Part shown: in pieces, positions 35,756-44,696 of the stretch
Numbering within the stretch: position 1 is the first letter of the stretch
Layout of the letters: each line of letters opens with the position of its first letter
Assembly (NCBI GenBank): GCA_963701375.1
Contig: CAVOZT010000001.1
Location: 310,001 to 374,000, forward strand
Length of the DNA: 64,000 nt
Reading direction: 5' to 3'
Origin: CAVXTF01 sp963701375
Lineage (GTDB): Bacteria > Actinomycetota > Acidimicrobiia > Acidimicrobiales > CAVXTF01
The notes under the pieces: generated by a model
Told to the model about the DNA's origin: nothing
Seen by the model: the letters and a program-made list of their open reading frames with translations, nothing else
Database searches by the model: none
Position numbers and translations under genes: made by a program

Positions 35756-37499
35756 TTGGTCTGGCCTACTCGCGGCAATGGCGACGGCCTGGGACCGCCC
35801 GCGGACAAGGCCGGACGGTCCGGTCGTCCGGGACGGGCCGCGCGTCCCGGACGCGACGGCGATCAGATGGCCGTTCTCGACGAGACCTCCGCCGTTCTCG
35901 ACGTCGCGCACGTGGGGGACATTCAAGGCGCGTTCGGGACCATCAAGCAGCACGACACGGGAGCGCGCCGCTCTTGGTCGGGAAAGCTTCTGACGCTGCT
36001 CGCCATCATGGGTCCCGGGCTCATCGTGATGGTGGGCGACAACGACGCCGGGGGAGTTTCGACTTACGCCCAGGCCGGGCAGAACTACGGGCTCAGCCTG
36101 CTTTGGACCTTGCCGCTACTGGTGCCGGTACTGATAGTGAACCAGGAGATGGTCGTTCGCTTGGGAGCAGTAACGGGTGTAGGTCACGCCCGTCTCATAA
36201 ACGAGCGCTTCGGCAGGTTCTGGGGCTGGTTCTCCGTCGGCGATCTCTTCATCTTGAACTTCCTCACGATCGCGACAGAGTTCATCGGCGTGAGCTTGGC
36301 CCTCGATTACTTCGGCGTGAGCCACTACATCTCGGTGCCCATAGCGGCGACCCTTCTCGTAGTCATGACCGCGACGGGGAGCTTCCGCCGATGGGAGCGG
36401 TTCATGTTCGTATTTGTGGCCGCCAACTTCCTGGTGATCCCTCTCGCGGTATTCAGCCATCCGAGCCCCGGATCCTTCTTCCACGGTTTGGCAGTGCCAG
36501 GGGTGACAGGTGGCTTCAACTCGACGTCGATTCTGCTGGTGATTGCGATCGTCGGTACGACCGTTGCCCCGTGGCAGCTCTTCTTCCAACAGTCCAACAT
36601 CGTCGACAAGCGGATCACCCCTCGGTGGATCAATTACGAGCGGACTGACACCGTGATCGGATCAATCGTGACGGTCATCGCTGCGTCTTTGATCGTGGCC
36701 GTGTGCGCGACGGCCTTCGCCCACAGAAAGGCGTTCGGGAACTTCACGGATGCGAAGGGTGTGGCGATCGATTTGTCGCGATACGTGGGTCATGGAGCGG
36801 GGACGATGTTCGCCATCATCCTGCTGAACGCTTCGATCATCGGTGCCGCGGCCGTGACGCTCTCGACGTCGTACGCGTTCGGTGACGTGTTCGGTGCTCG
36901 CCATTCACTCCACCGGGGTTGGCGCGAGGCGAAGCTGTTCTACGGCACCTTCTCGGCGATGGTGGCTCTCGCGGCCGGGCTCGTGCTGATTCCGCCGCGC
37001 TCCGTTAGGGCTCATCACAACGGGTGTCCAGGCCCTTGCCGGCGTGCTCTTGCCCAGCGCCACCGTCTTTCTTCTGCTTCTCTGCAACGACAAGGACGTG
37101 CTCGGACCTTGGGTGAACGGGCCGATCCTGAACGTCGTTGCGGGCGTCATCGTGTCGATCCTTCTCATGCTGTCGCTCATTCTCATGACCTCGACGGTAT
37201 TTCCGCACGTGGACATAAAGAAGTTGGCCGTCGTTCTCGCGGCAGTCCTGCTGCTCGGATATCTGCTGGCGGGCTTCGTGCTCCTCCGACAACGACGACG
37301 GCGACAACCGGCGTTGGATGTCGCTACCACTCCGCGTGCGGTTCGGCGCGAGACGTGGCGCATGCCGCGGCTCAGCCTTCTCGAACGCCCTAAGTGGTCA
37401 CGAGGGCGGCTGTTTGGTATGTATGCCCTGCGGAGTTACCTCGTGCTGGCCGTTGTGCTTCTTTTCGTGAAGGCGATCCAACTAGGCCTGCACAAGTAG
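35756..37499 (+). CDS. Nramp-like divalent metal transporter, apparent frameshift near 36995
   Basis: Integral membrane protein of about 580 residues when reconstructed, with around eleven helices. GPGLIVMVGDNDAGGVSTYAQAG corresponds to the Nramp TM1 DPGN region, and TVAPWQLFFQQSNIVDK to the TM6 MPH region. Both metal-binding signatures are altered, so the ion may not be Mn2+ or Fe2+. As read, the frame turns into nonsense after LVLIPPRS; removing one base near 36995 continues as APLGLITTGVQALAGVLLPSATVFLLLL, the frame ending at 37499. TTG at 35756 has the strong ribosome binding site; ATG at 35867 is an alternative. Follows the MgtE_N/CBS protein. Confidence 0.85.
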
Positions 37500-37900
37500 A
37501 CGCGTCGTCGCTTAAGCCAGTCGGCTGTCACTCGGCCCGCGCCCGTTCCATGACATAAGTAGACAGAACCGTTTACTAATTCGCGAAATATGTGTCGACG
37601 GATGGGCTGGTGGTCTAGTGACAGCCGGTGTTGCTGTGGCCCAGGGCGCCTCGGACAGGTTCCGGGAGTGCCCCCCACCGGAACCCGCCCGAGGCCCACC
37701 TGCGAGCACGTGCACTTCCCCGGGGCGGCTACCGGTGGCGGGTGCTCGATCTGGGTGAGCTTCTCTCTGCGGACAGTCAACAACTCGTTCCTGAACGGTT
37801 CGTTACGGAGGCGCGACGTTCGACTGAACTTTTCTCCCCGGACGCAACAACACTCTGACCGGGAGTAACGAGCAGCGACGAGTTAGACGAGTTAGACGAG
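37500..37900. other. 400-base intergenic region with strong secondary structure
   Basis: No credible protein gene is found between the convergent Nramp-like and ybaK genes. The region contains the nested inverted repeat at 37648-37695. A short AT-rich stretch at 37558-37590 (AGTAGACAGAACCG then TTACTAATTCGCGAAATATG) might be a promoter. Another GC-rich stretch follows to about 37760. Two short frames there have no recognisable protein features. A small RNA gene or a long bidirectional termination zone are both possible. Confidence 0.5.
37648..37695. repeat. Nested inverted repeat (possible RNA hairpin)
   Basis: Outer arms GCCTCGG (37648-37654) and CCGAGGC (37689-37695) enclose inner arms GGTTCCGG (37658-37665) and CCGGAACC (37678-37685). 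A three-by-three internal loop lies between them and a 12-base loop at the tip. All 15 pairs are perfect. No U-tract follows on either strand, so a classical intrinsic terminator is unlikely. Sequence does not match a tRNA, SRP RNA or RNase P RNA that I can recognise. Confidence 0.6.
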
Positions 37901-37903
37901 TTA
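37877..37903. repeat. Three tandem 9-base repeats at the ybaK stop
   Basis: Three exact copies of GACGAGTTA lie at 37877-37885, 37886-37894 and 37895-37903. The last copy contains the ybaK stop codon (TAA on the minus strand), so each copy offers an in-frame or near-frame stop. Probably slippage-generated. Confidence 0.75.
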
Positions 37904-38488
37904 GGAGCCTTCACCCGGGCCCCGGGGCGTCACGTCTATGGCCAAACCGTCGACGATCTCGACGCCTGGTTGGGACGTTAGGAGCGCCGGGGGACCCACG
38001 ATTTTGCGTCGACGACTACCACCGCCAAGGACAAGGCGTGGACGCGCGGTCACGCGCCGGTCGACCCAGATCGGCAGGTCTGCGGGTAGGCCGAATGCAG
38101 TGACGCCTCCGATCGCCATTCCCGTCAGAGCTTCGGTCAGGCCCCTGTCGGCGAACGACGCCTTTCGGGTCCCGAGCCGGTCTCTTACGGCGTGATTCAC
38201 GTCGAGCCTGGTCGTGGCCAGAAGGACGCAGGCCGCATAGGTCGGGGGGTCCGATTTGCCTACGACCACGATCGTGTTGGCGGCGTCTTCCGGCGAGTAC
38301 CCGTACGTCTCGCAAAATGCGGCGGTGTCCGCAAGGTCCGGGTCGCACTCCACTACTTCGTACGGCGTGTCGAGCTGCCGCAGGTGAGCGTCGACCCTCC
38401 GTTCGACCTCGTCGGGGTCGATGGCTCCGGTTTCGAAGGCGCCGGTTTCGAAGGCACCTGCGCCGGGCGCCGGAGACCCGGAAGTCAT
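37901..38488 (-). CDS. YbaK/EbsC-type aminoacyl-tRNA deacylase family protein
   Basis: Trans-editing domain that hydrolyses mischarged aminoacyl-tRNA. Visible: VERRVDAHLRQLDTPYEVVECDPDLADTAAFCETYGYSPEDAANTIVVVG, the catalytic Lys region RKASFADRGLTEALTGMAIGGVTAFGLPADLPIWVD, and RLVLGGGSRRRKIVGPPALL. About 195 residues from ATG at 38488, which overlaps the upstream gene stop (ATGA). The N-terminus has a low-complexity GAFETGAFETGA stretch, probably a small duplication. The specific amino acid edited is unknown. Confidence 0.86.
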   Translation of the reverse strand: MTSGSPAPGAGAFETGAFETGAIDPDEVERRVDAHLRQLDTPYEVVECDPDLADTAAFCETYGYSPEDAANTIVVVGKSDPPTYAACVLLATTRLDVNHAVRDRLGTRKASFADRGLTEALTGMAIGGVTAFGLPADLPIWVDRRVTARPRLVLGGGSRRRKIVGPPALLTSQPGVEIVDGLAIDVTPRGPGEGS

Positions 38489-38763
38489 GAGCCGAGCCGG
38501 CGAACGATCTCTTCGGACCAACCCGGGAAGTAGTCCCCGATCTGATCGAGCGAGAAGGTTCGCAAGATGGACGTATTGGGTTCGCGCTCCAGCAGGTATC
38601 GGAACGACTCCTCGACGAGATCCTGCTCGGTGGCGTCAGGTCTGCCCAACCGCTCGGCCAGACGAGCGGGAACCTGGACGTTATGAGTGGTCGTCGTGCC
38701 GCCACCCTTGACCTCGACCAGGAAGCGGCCGGCGGCCTTCTGGGTCACAGTGATTTCGGCCAT
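38485..38763 (-). CDS. Small conserved hypothetical protein
   Basis: A 92-residue soluble protein, not assigned to a named family. MAEITVTQKAAGRFLVEVKGGGTTTTHNVQVPARLAERLG suggests a small beta-sheet. ATEQDLVEESFRYLLEREPNTSILRTFSLDQIGDYFPGW suggests two helices ending in a conserved-looking Pro-Gly-Trp. Overlap of 4 bases with ybaK indicates an operon. It is divergent from the glutathione peroxidase gene across 80 bases. Confidence 0.72.
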   Translation of the reverse strand: MAEITVTQKAAGRFLVEVKGGGTTTTHNVQVPARLAERLGRPDATEQDLVEESFRYLLEREPNTSILRTFSLDQIGDYFPGWSEEIVRRLGS

Positions 38764-38843
38764 GGCGCGGTTGAAACGCTAGCGCTGCTCCCCGAGTAGC
38801 GTTGCCAAGCTGATCACGAACACCCGAACATAGGAGTCCGCCT

Positions 38844-39338
38844 GTGGGAGACATCTTCGACACCCCGATTCACACCCTTCAAGGTAAGGAAGGATCGCTG
38901 TCGCCCTACAAGGGCAAGGCTTTGCTGCTCGTGAACGTGGCTTCTCGTTGCGGGCTCACTCCGCAGTACGAAGGGCTCGAGAAACTTCAAGAGAAGTACG
39001 CAGATCGCGGCTTTTCCGTTCTCGGGTTTCCGTGCAACCAGTTCCTAGGGCAGGAACCGGGGACACCTGAGGAGATCGCCGAGTTCTGCTCCACCACGTA
39101 CGGCGTGACCTTTCCCATGTTCGAGAAGATCGAGGTGAACGGGCCGCAACGCCATCCGATTTACGACGAGCTCACCAAGTCGGCAGATTCCGAAGGACAA
39201 GCGGGTGACATCACGTGGAACTTCGAGAAGTTCCTGATCTCACCTGGGGGTCAGGTGGTCGGCAGATTCCGTCCGCAGGTCGAGCCTGAGGACCCCAATC
39301 TCGTGCAGGCTCTCGAGGAGGTTCTCCCGGGAGCATGA
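38844..39338 (+). CDS. Glutathione peroxidase family thiol peroxidase
   Basis: A 164-residue thioredoxin-fold peroxidase. Motif LLVNVASRCGLTPQYEGLEKLQEKY contains the peroxidatic Cys (Cys rather than selenocysteine). VLGFPCNQFLGQEPGTPEEIAEFC carries the second motif with the Gln, and DITWNFEKFLISPGGQVVGRF the Trp and Asn of the catalytic tetrad. In actinobacteria such enzymes are usually reduced by thioredoxin or mycothiol rather than glutathione (established for the family, not shown here). It overlaps the next gene by 4 bases. Confidence 0.93.
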   Translation: MGDIFDTPIHTLQGKEGSLSPYKGKALLLVNVASRCGLTPQYEGLEKLQEKYADRGFSVLGFPCNQFLGQEPGTPEEIAEFCSTTYGVTFPMFEKIEVNGPQRHPIYDELTKSADSEGQAGDITWNFEKFLISPGGQVVGRFRPQVEPEDPNLVQALEEVLPGA

Positions 39339-41005
39339 GCGGCGACGACGCCGACAGCGGTAACAAAGGGGGGCAAGCCGTGGCGGGCAAAGGCAAAAGT
39401 GTGGCGGGGAAAGGTGCCGTAGGGGTCCGGCACGCTGTCGTGAACACAAAACCCTCGTCCGGTTTACCGGACCTGGTGGTAGCCCACTCGGGCGTGACTC
39501 CGACTGCTCACCTCGTAACGAGCGAGCCGAGCGGTGGGACCGATCATGTTGTCCCACCGCGCGTTTTCCCACGCAGGCTGCCGCCCGCGACACGTATGGA
39601 GCTGGCGCGCCGAGGAAACGAGATCGCTGTCGTCCTCGCCAAGAATTTTGCACCGTTACTTGTGCGTCAGGTCCGCCAGGTCCGAAGCGGCCCGCTGCCG
39701 ATAGAGGAGTTGGCTGCTCCTCTAAGGCAGACCTTCGAGGACCTCGGCGGCACGTTCATGAAATTCGGACAGCTCGTCGCGTCGTCGCCGGGCGTGTTCG
39801 GAGACGCGGTCTCCGACGAGTTCCGGGCGTGTCTCGATACCGGTCCTGCCGTGGACTTCCAGCTCATACGCAACCGGATCGAGGCGGATCTCGGCATGGC
39901 GATCGAAGACGCTTACGCGCAGATCGACCCTGAACCCGTCGGACGCGCGTCTATCGCTGTGGTGCATCGTGCACAGCTTCACGACGGCAGAGTTGTCGGG
40001 GTCAAGATCCTCCGTCCAGAGATACACCGGGTCGTGTCCACGGACCTCGACATGCTCCAGCCCCTCCTCGAGCTCGTTGCACACCAGACCGGGGACGAGA
40101 ACGCCGGGTGGTTTCTGCAGATGCTCGACGGGTTCCGCGAGCAGATAGGGGAGGAGCTCGATCTCCGAAACGAAGCCCGGGCGATGATGCACTTCAAGAC
40201 GCTGCTCGCGACAGCGCAGCTCCCTGCGATCGTCGTCCCCGAGGTCGTCGCCGAACTGTCGAGCCGCAACGTGCTCACCATGGAGTTCTTGGAGGGCGAG
40301 CCGATCGACGATCTCGCGGCCGCCGCGAAGTACGGGGTTGACCCGGCCCCCCTCGTCGCACAGGTCGTGAGGGCCTTCTTCATGATGACGGTGCGATGGG
40401 GCGTCTTCCACGGTGACGTGCACGCGGGGAACCTGTTGCTGCTTCGCGACGGACGAATCGGTGTGCTCGACTGGGGCATTGTCGGCCGGCTCGACGCCGA
40501 CACCCACAGGTTCTTCGTGCGGATAATCGAGGGCGCACTCGGTGACGAGGACGCTTGGGACGACGTCTCGGCGCACCTCGTGAAGACGTACGGCCCGGCG
40601 ATACGCGACAGCCTCGGCCTCGACGACGAGCATCTCTCTGACTTCGTCCGGAGTCTGATCGAACCGGTGCTCACCCGACCCTTCGGCGAGGTGAGCTTGG
40701 CCGCCCTGCTGACCGCTCCCCAGACTCAGATGGCGCGCGCACGGGGCCAGCAGGCACACGAGGGAACCGTCAGGTCAGTCATCTCCAAGCTGAGGGCGCA
40801 ACGCCGCCTGCGTCGCATCACCGAGGAGTACGGAGGAATGGACTCCGAATTCGATCGGGGGACCTTTTTGCTCGCAAAGCAGCTCATGTATTTCGAGCGG
40901 TACGGCAAGATGTTCATGTCCGACACTCCCATCATGTCTGACCGTGTGTTCTTCGAGTCCCTCGTCGGACGCGCGAACGGCTCGCCGGCCCCAGTAGCCG
41001 AGTAG
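39335..41005 (+). CDS. ABC1/UbiB atypical kinase family protein
   Basis: A 556-residue protein. The KxGQ motif TFMKFGQLVASSPGVFGDAVSDEF lies at about residue 147, the Ala-rich nucleotide loop GRASIAVVHRAQLHDGRVVGVKIL at about 205, HGDVHAGNLLLLRDGRIGVLDWGIVG is the catalytic and metal loop, and NVLTMEFLEGEPIDDL is the hinge. UbiB proteins are ATPases needed for quinone synthesis or lipid homeostasis. The first 80 residues are low-complexity (Gly/Lys-rich, then an unrelated linker); translation may begin later. Usual C-terminal membrane helices are not evident. Overlaps the peroxidase stop (ATGA). Confidence 0.87.
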   Translation: MSGDDADSGNKGGQAVAGKGKSVAGKGAVGVRHAVVNTKPSSGLPDLVVAHSGVTPTAHLVTSEPSGGTDHVVPPRVFPRRLPPATRMELARRGNEIAVVLAKNFAPLLVRQVRQVRSGPLPIEELAAPLRQTFEDLGGTFMKFGQLVASSPGVFGDAVSDEFRACLDTGPAVDFQLIRNRIEADLGMAIEDAYAQIDPEPVGRASIAVVHRAQLHDGRVVGVKILRPEIHRVVSTDLDMLQPLLELVAHQTGDENAGWFLQMLDGFREQIGEELDLRNEARAMMHFKTLLATAQLPAIVVPEVVAELSSRNVLTMEFLEGEPIDDLAAAAKYGVDPAPLVAQVVRAFFMMTVRWGVFHGDVHAGNLLLLRDGRIGVLDWGIVGRLDADTHRFFVRIIEGALGDEDAWDDVSAHLVKTYGPAIRDSLGLDDEHLSDFVRSLIEPVLTRPFGEVSLAALLTAPQTQMARARGQQAHEGTVRSVISKLRAQRRLRRITEEYGGMDSEFDRGTFLLAKQLMYFERYGKMFMSDTPIMSDRVFFESLVGRANGSPAPVAE

Positions 41006-41040
41006 CCGAGTAGGCGCAGCAGAAGCAGGGCCGACACGAC

Positions 41041-41442
41041 GTGGACACGAGGACACTGGCGATCGAGACCGGTCGGCGTCGGGTGATCGACATCACAGCA
41101 GAAGTTCTCGAGTTCTGCTCGGGTCGCGGTGACGGGCTCTGCTCGGTCTTCGCCCCCCACGCCACGGCCGGCGTCGGCCTGATGGAGCTCGGATCCGGAT
41201 CCGAGGAGGATCTCGTTCGTGCTCTCGACCGGCTCCTCCCACGCGACGCCCCGTATTCGCATCAGCACGGATCTCCAGGGCACGGCGCCGACCACTTGCT
41301 TCCGGTGGTGGTTTCTCCTTCCGTCGTGATCCCGGTGCTCGGCGGCAGACCCGCACTCGGCACCTGGCAGAGCGTCTTGTTGGTCGACCCCAACGTCGAC
41401 AATCCCCGACGTCAGGTGCTGCTCAGCTTCTTGGAGGGGTGA
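41041..41442 (+). CDS. YjbQ/UPF0047 family protein
   Basis: A 133-residue single-domain protein. IDITAEVLEFCSGRGDGLCSVFAPHATAGVGLMELGSGSEEDLVRALDRLLP contains the conserved H-A-T-A-G-V/L-x-x-x-E core (usually N-E, here M-E). HQHGSPGHGADHLLPVVVSPSVVIPVLGGRPALGTWQSVLLVDPN carries the His-rich metal site and the G-T-W-Q motif. Some members have weak thiamin-phosphate synthase activity in vitro; the physiological role is not known. GTG start 35 bases after ubiB. Confidence 0.9.
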   Translation: MDTRTLAIETGRRRVIDITAEVLEFCSGRGDGLCSVFAPHATAGVGLMELGSGSEEDLVRALDRLLPRDAPYSHQHGSPGHGADHLLPVVVSPSVVIPVLGGRPALGTWQSVLLVDPNVDNPRRQVLLSFLEG

Positions 41443-41463
41443 CGAGCCGATACGAGCTACGAC

Positions 41464-42627
41464 CTAGTACGACTTAGGCAAGCCGAGCGAGTGCTGGGAG
41501 ACGAAGTTCAAGATCATCTCTTTGCTCACCGGAGCGGTCCTCATCAACCGGGTCATGCCCCACATGTCTGCAAGTCCGAACTCGCTCGACATGCCGTTGC
41601 CGCCGTGGACCTGGATCGCCTGGTCGAGTGCGGCAAGCGCAGCTTCTGCAGCCGCATACTTGGCCATGTTGGCGGTCTCTCCGGCGACTTGAGGGTCGGC
41701 GTCGGCATCGCAGGCCCACGCGGCTTTCTGGCACATGAGGCGGGCTAGCTCCAGGTCTATTTTCGCCTTTGCAAGAGGATGCGACAGCCCTTGGTGCCGT
41801 CCGATAGGGGTACCCCAGACGGAACGTTCCCTGGCGTAGTTCGCCGCCTTTTCGAGCGCGTACCGGCCGACACCCGTCGCGATCGAAGCGGTCATGATCC
41901 GTTCCGGGTTGAGACCGAGGAAGACCTGGCGAAGACCGTCTCCTTCGGCCCCGATGAGCCGGTCGGCCGGAACTTCGACGTTGTCGAAGAACACGGTGAA
42001 TTGCTTCTCCGGCGCGACTATCTCGACGGGAATCGGCGTCATCTCGAGTCCTGGAGTATCGAGGTCGACGACGAAGAGCGAGAGCCTGCCGCGACCGGTG
42101 TCCTCGTCTGTAGAGGTCCTCGTCACGACGAGCATCGCTTGCGACTCGTCACAGCCGGAGATGTAGTACTTGGTCCCGTTGAGCCGGAACATGTCCCCGT
42201 CTCGCGCGGCCATCGTCGAGATGTTGTGCGAATTGGATCCGGCATCCGGCTCCGTGATCGCGAACGCCATCTTCAGAGAACCGTCGCCGAATCCCGGTAG
42301 CCAGCGAGCTCTCTGTTCGTCGGTGCCGAAAGCCGAGATGATCGTGGCGCATATGGCCGGAGAGACGACGAGCAACAAGAGCGGACAGCCCTGAGCCGCG
42401 AGCTCCTCTTCCACGATGGCGAGCTCGGTTATGCCCTGGCCACCTCCACCGAACTGCTCGGGCACGTTGACACCCAGGTACCCGGCCGATGCAAGCTCGT
42501 TCCACAACTCGTCGGTCTTCTTCCCGGTGCGCGACATGTCGACGTAGTACTCGTGGCCGTAACGAGCCGCGATAGACGCGACGGCCGCACGGAGCATTCG
42601 CTGCTCTTCAGATTCTTCGAAATCCAT
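41464..42627 (-). CDS. Acyl-CoA dehydrogenase
   Basis: FAD-dependent alpha,beta-dehydrogenation of an acyl-CoA. 387 residues in the standard three-domain form: N-terminal helices (EQRMLRAAVASIAARYG), middle beta domain with MAFAITEPDAGSNSHNISTMAARDGDMFRLNGTKYYISGCDESQ, and C-terminal helices with GVGRYALEKAANYARERSVWGTPIGRHQGLSHPLAKAKIDLELARLM and IQVHGGNGMSSEFGLADMWGMTR. It is last in an operon with carboxylase subunits. That grouping is typical of leucine/isovalerate or citronellol-type catabolism. The catalytic Glu was not assigned, so chain specificity is open. Confidence 0.92.
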   Translation of the reverse strand: MDFEESEEQRMLRAAVASIAARYGHEYYVDMSRTGKKTDELWNELASAGYLGVNVPEQFGGGGQGITELAIVEEELAAQGCPLLLLVVSPAICATIISAFGTDEQRARWLPGFGDGSLKMAFAITEPDAGSNSHNISTMAARDGDMFRLNGTKYYISGCDESQAMLVVTRTSTDEDTGRGRLSLFVVDLDTPGLEMTPIPVEIVAPEKQFTVFFDNVEVPADRLIGAEGDGLRQVFLGLNPERIMTASIATGVGRYALEKAANYARERSVWGTPIGRHQGLSHPLAKAKIDLELARLMCQKAAWACDADADPQVAGETANMAKYAAAEAALAALDQAIQVHGGNGMSSEFGLADMWGMTRLMRTAPVSKEMILNFVSQHSLGLPKSY

Positions 42628-42652
42628 TTCGCTCCTAGGTCAAACTCTTAGA

Positions 42653-44696
42653 TCAAACTTCCGGTTCAGACGCGTCGATGACGACGAGGAGGCGTCCCGC
42701 CTCGACCTGCTCGCCCGCGCCGACAGCGACCTCGGCCACGACCCCACCGTGGCCCGCACGGATCTCGTGCTCCATCTTCATCGCCTCGATCGCGACGAGC
42801 GTGTCTCCGGCCGACACGTGGTCGCCCTTTGCAACGTGCACCCGCACGACGGTCCCGGGAAGCGGCGCGACCAGAGATCCCGGGTCCAGCTGCGAGCCGG
42901 GGAGCGTGAACCTGGCGACCTGGGTGAGAGCCGACGAGCCGTCGGGCCCGTCCACGTAGACCTCGGATCCGACATGGTGGACGCTGTACGCCCGCACGAC
43001 CGAACCTGAGCTGAGGACGACTCTTGTCGGCTCGGCAGTCATCACCTCGACTCCGCTGAGAGTCTCGACGGGTTCGCCCGGCACCGCCGAACCCTCGTCA
43101 ACGACCGTGCATGCGACCTGCGAGCAGCGTCCCCTGCGATCGAAGAGGTAGGTGACCTCGAGAACACCCTGCGCGCCGACGAATCTCTCGCGTTGAGGGT
43201 CTGAAGGATTGTTGCGCCAGCCAGAAGGAAGGCGGCCCAGGACCTTGGCCGAAGCGCGCCTTTCGGCCTGCAACGCGAGGGCCGCCGCTATCGCGTGAAG
43301 CCGCTCGATCTCTGGAGAGGCGAGAGGCGCGCCGAGCTCCGCGGGGTCGTGGCGAACCAGGAACCCCGTGTCGATGTCGCCCGAGAGAAATTTGGGATGG
43401 CGGAGGATGCGAACGAGCAGGTCGCGGTTGGTCGTGACCCCGTGGATCTGCGCGCCCGCCAACCCCGAGGCAAGCTGCCGTGCGGCTTCCGGACGCGTCG
43501 GGGCGAACGCGATGACCTTGGAGAGCATCGGGTCGTACCAGGGGCTCACCACCGAACCGTCCTCGACGCCGCTGTCGACCCTTATGAAACAGCCCGCGGG
43601 TCCGTCGGGGAACCTGAAACGGTGAATGCGACCCACCGACGGCCGCCAGTCGTTCGTCGGGTCTTCCGCATAGAGCCGCGCCTCGACGGCGTGGCCGTCC
43701 ATCGTGGGGAACCGGACATTTTCGGGTAGCTCTCTGCCCTCTGCGACGAGCAACTGCAACCTCACGAGGTCGAGCCCTGTCACCAGCTCCGTCACCGGGT
43801 GCTCGACCTGGAGGCGCGTGTTCACCTCCAAGAACGCGAAGCTGCCGTCCTCGAGCATGAGGGAATTCGACCGTGCCGGCGTTCTCGTAGCCGATCGCCT
43901 TGGCCGCAGTTACGGCCGCGTCACAAAGCTTGGCGCGGGCCGTTTCTTCGAGAACCGGAGACGGGCTTTCCTCGATGATCTTCTGGTGCCGCCTTTGGAT
44001 CGAGCATTCGCGCTCGAAGAGATGAACGACATTTCCTCGAGAGTCGCCTATGACCTGGACCTCGATGTGGCGCGGCCGCCTCGCATAAGGCTCGATGAAC
44101 AAGGTCCCGTCGCCGAACGCCGCGAGAGCCTCGCGCCGAGCGGATTCGACGGCGTCCGCGAGCGACCCGGCGTCCTCGACCACCCGCATCCCGCGTCCGC
44201 CCCCGCCTGCGGAAGCCTTGACGAGAACGGGAAAGCCGATCGCACGAACGCGTTCGGCGAGGTCGCTGGCGGCGTCAACGCCAGTAGAGATCTCGAGAGT
44301 CGGGAGCACCGGCACGCCGGCCGAGGCCATCGTCTGTTTGGCGGTGAGCTTCGAGCCCATTGCCTCGATCACGTCCGCCGGCGGTCCCACGAACGTCAGC
44401 CCTGCGTCGGCGCAGGCCCTGGCGAAAGAGGCGTTCTCCGACAAGAACCCGTATCCGGGGTGAACGGCGTCAGCCCCTGAACTGAGAGCCGCCTCGACGA
44501 CGAGGTCCCCACGGAGGTAAGTCTCGGCGGGCGACGATCCCGCCAATCGCACGGACTCGTCCGCGGCCGAGACGTGTGGAGCCGAGGCATCGGGTTCCGA
44601 CCACAGCGCCACGCATGCGATTCCGGCCTCGTGCGCGCTGCGCATCACGCGAACGGCGATCTCGCCTCGGTTCGCGACGAGCAGCTTGCGGATCAT
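42653..44696 (-). CDS. Acyl-CoA carboxylase biotin-carboxylase/BCCP (alpha) subunit, apparent frameshift near 43862
   Basis: ATP-dependent carboxylation of biotin and carrier of the carboxyl group. N-terminus MIRKLLVANRGEIAVRVMRSAHEAGI, ATP-grasp loop VLVKASAGGGGRGMRVV, HIEVQVIGDSRGNVVHLFERECSIQRRHQKIIEESPSP, then EVNTRLQVEHPVTELVTGLDLV. The C-terminal biotinyl motif is AIEAMKMEHEIRAGHGG. The frame breaks after GYENAGTVEF; one extra base in a three-base homopolymer at 43861-43863 explains it and restores LMLEDGSFAFLEVN. About 680 residues reconstructed. ATG at 44696 overlaps the beta-subunit stop by one base. Confidence 0.92.

Noticed and set aside
37600..37680. tRNA-like stretch (GGTGGTCTAGTGAC)
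   Set aside because: Resembles a D-arm at first sight, but no cloverleaf, T-loop or anticodon arm can be folded around it.
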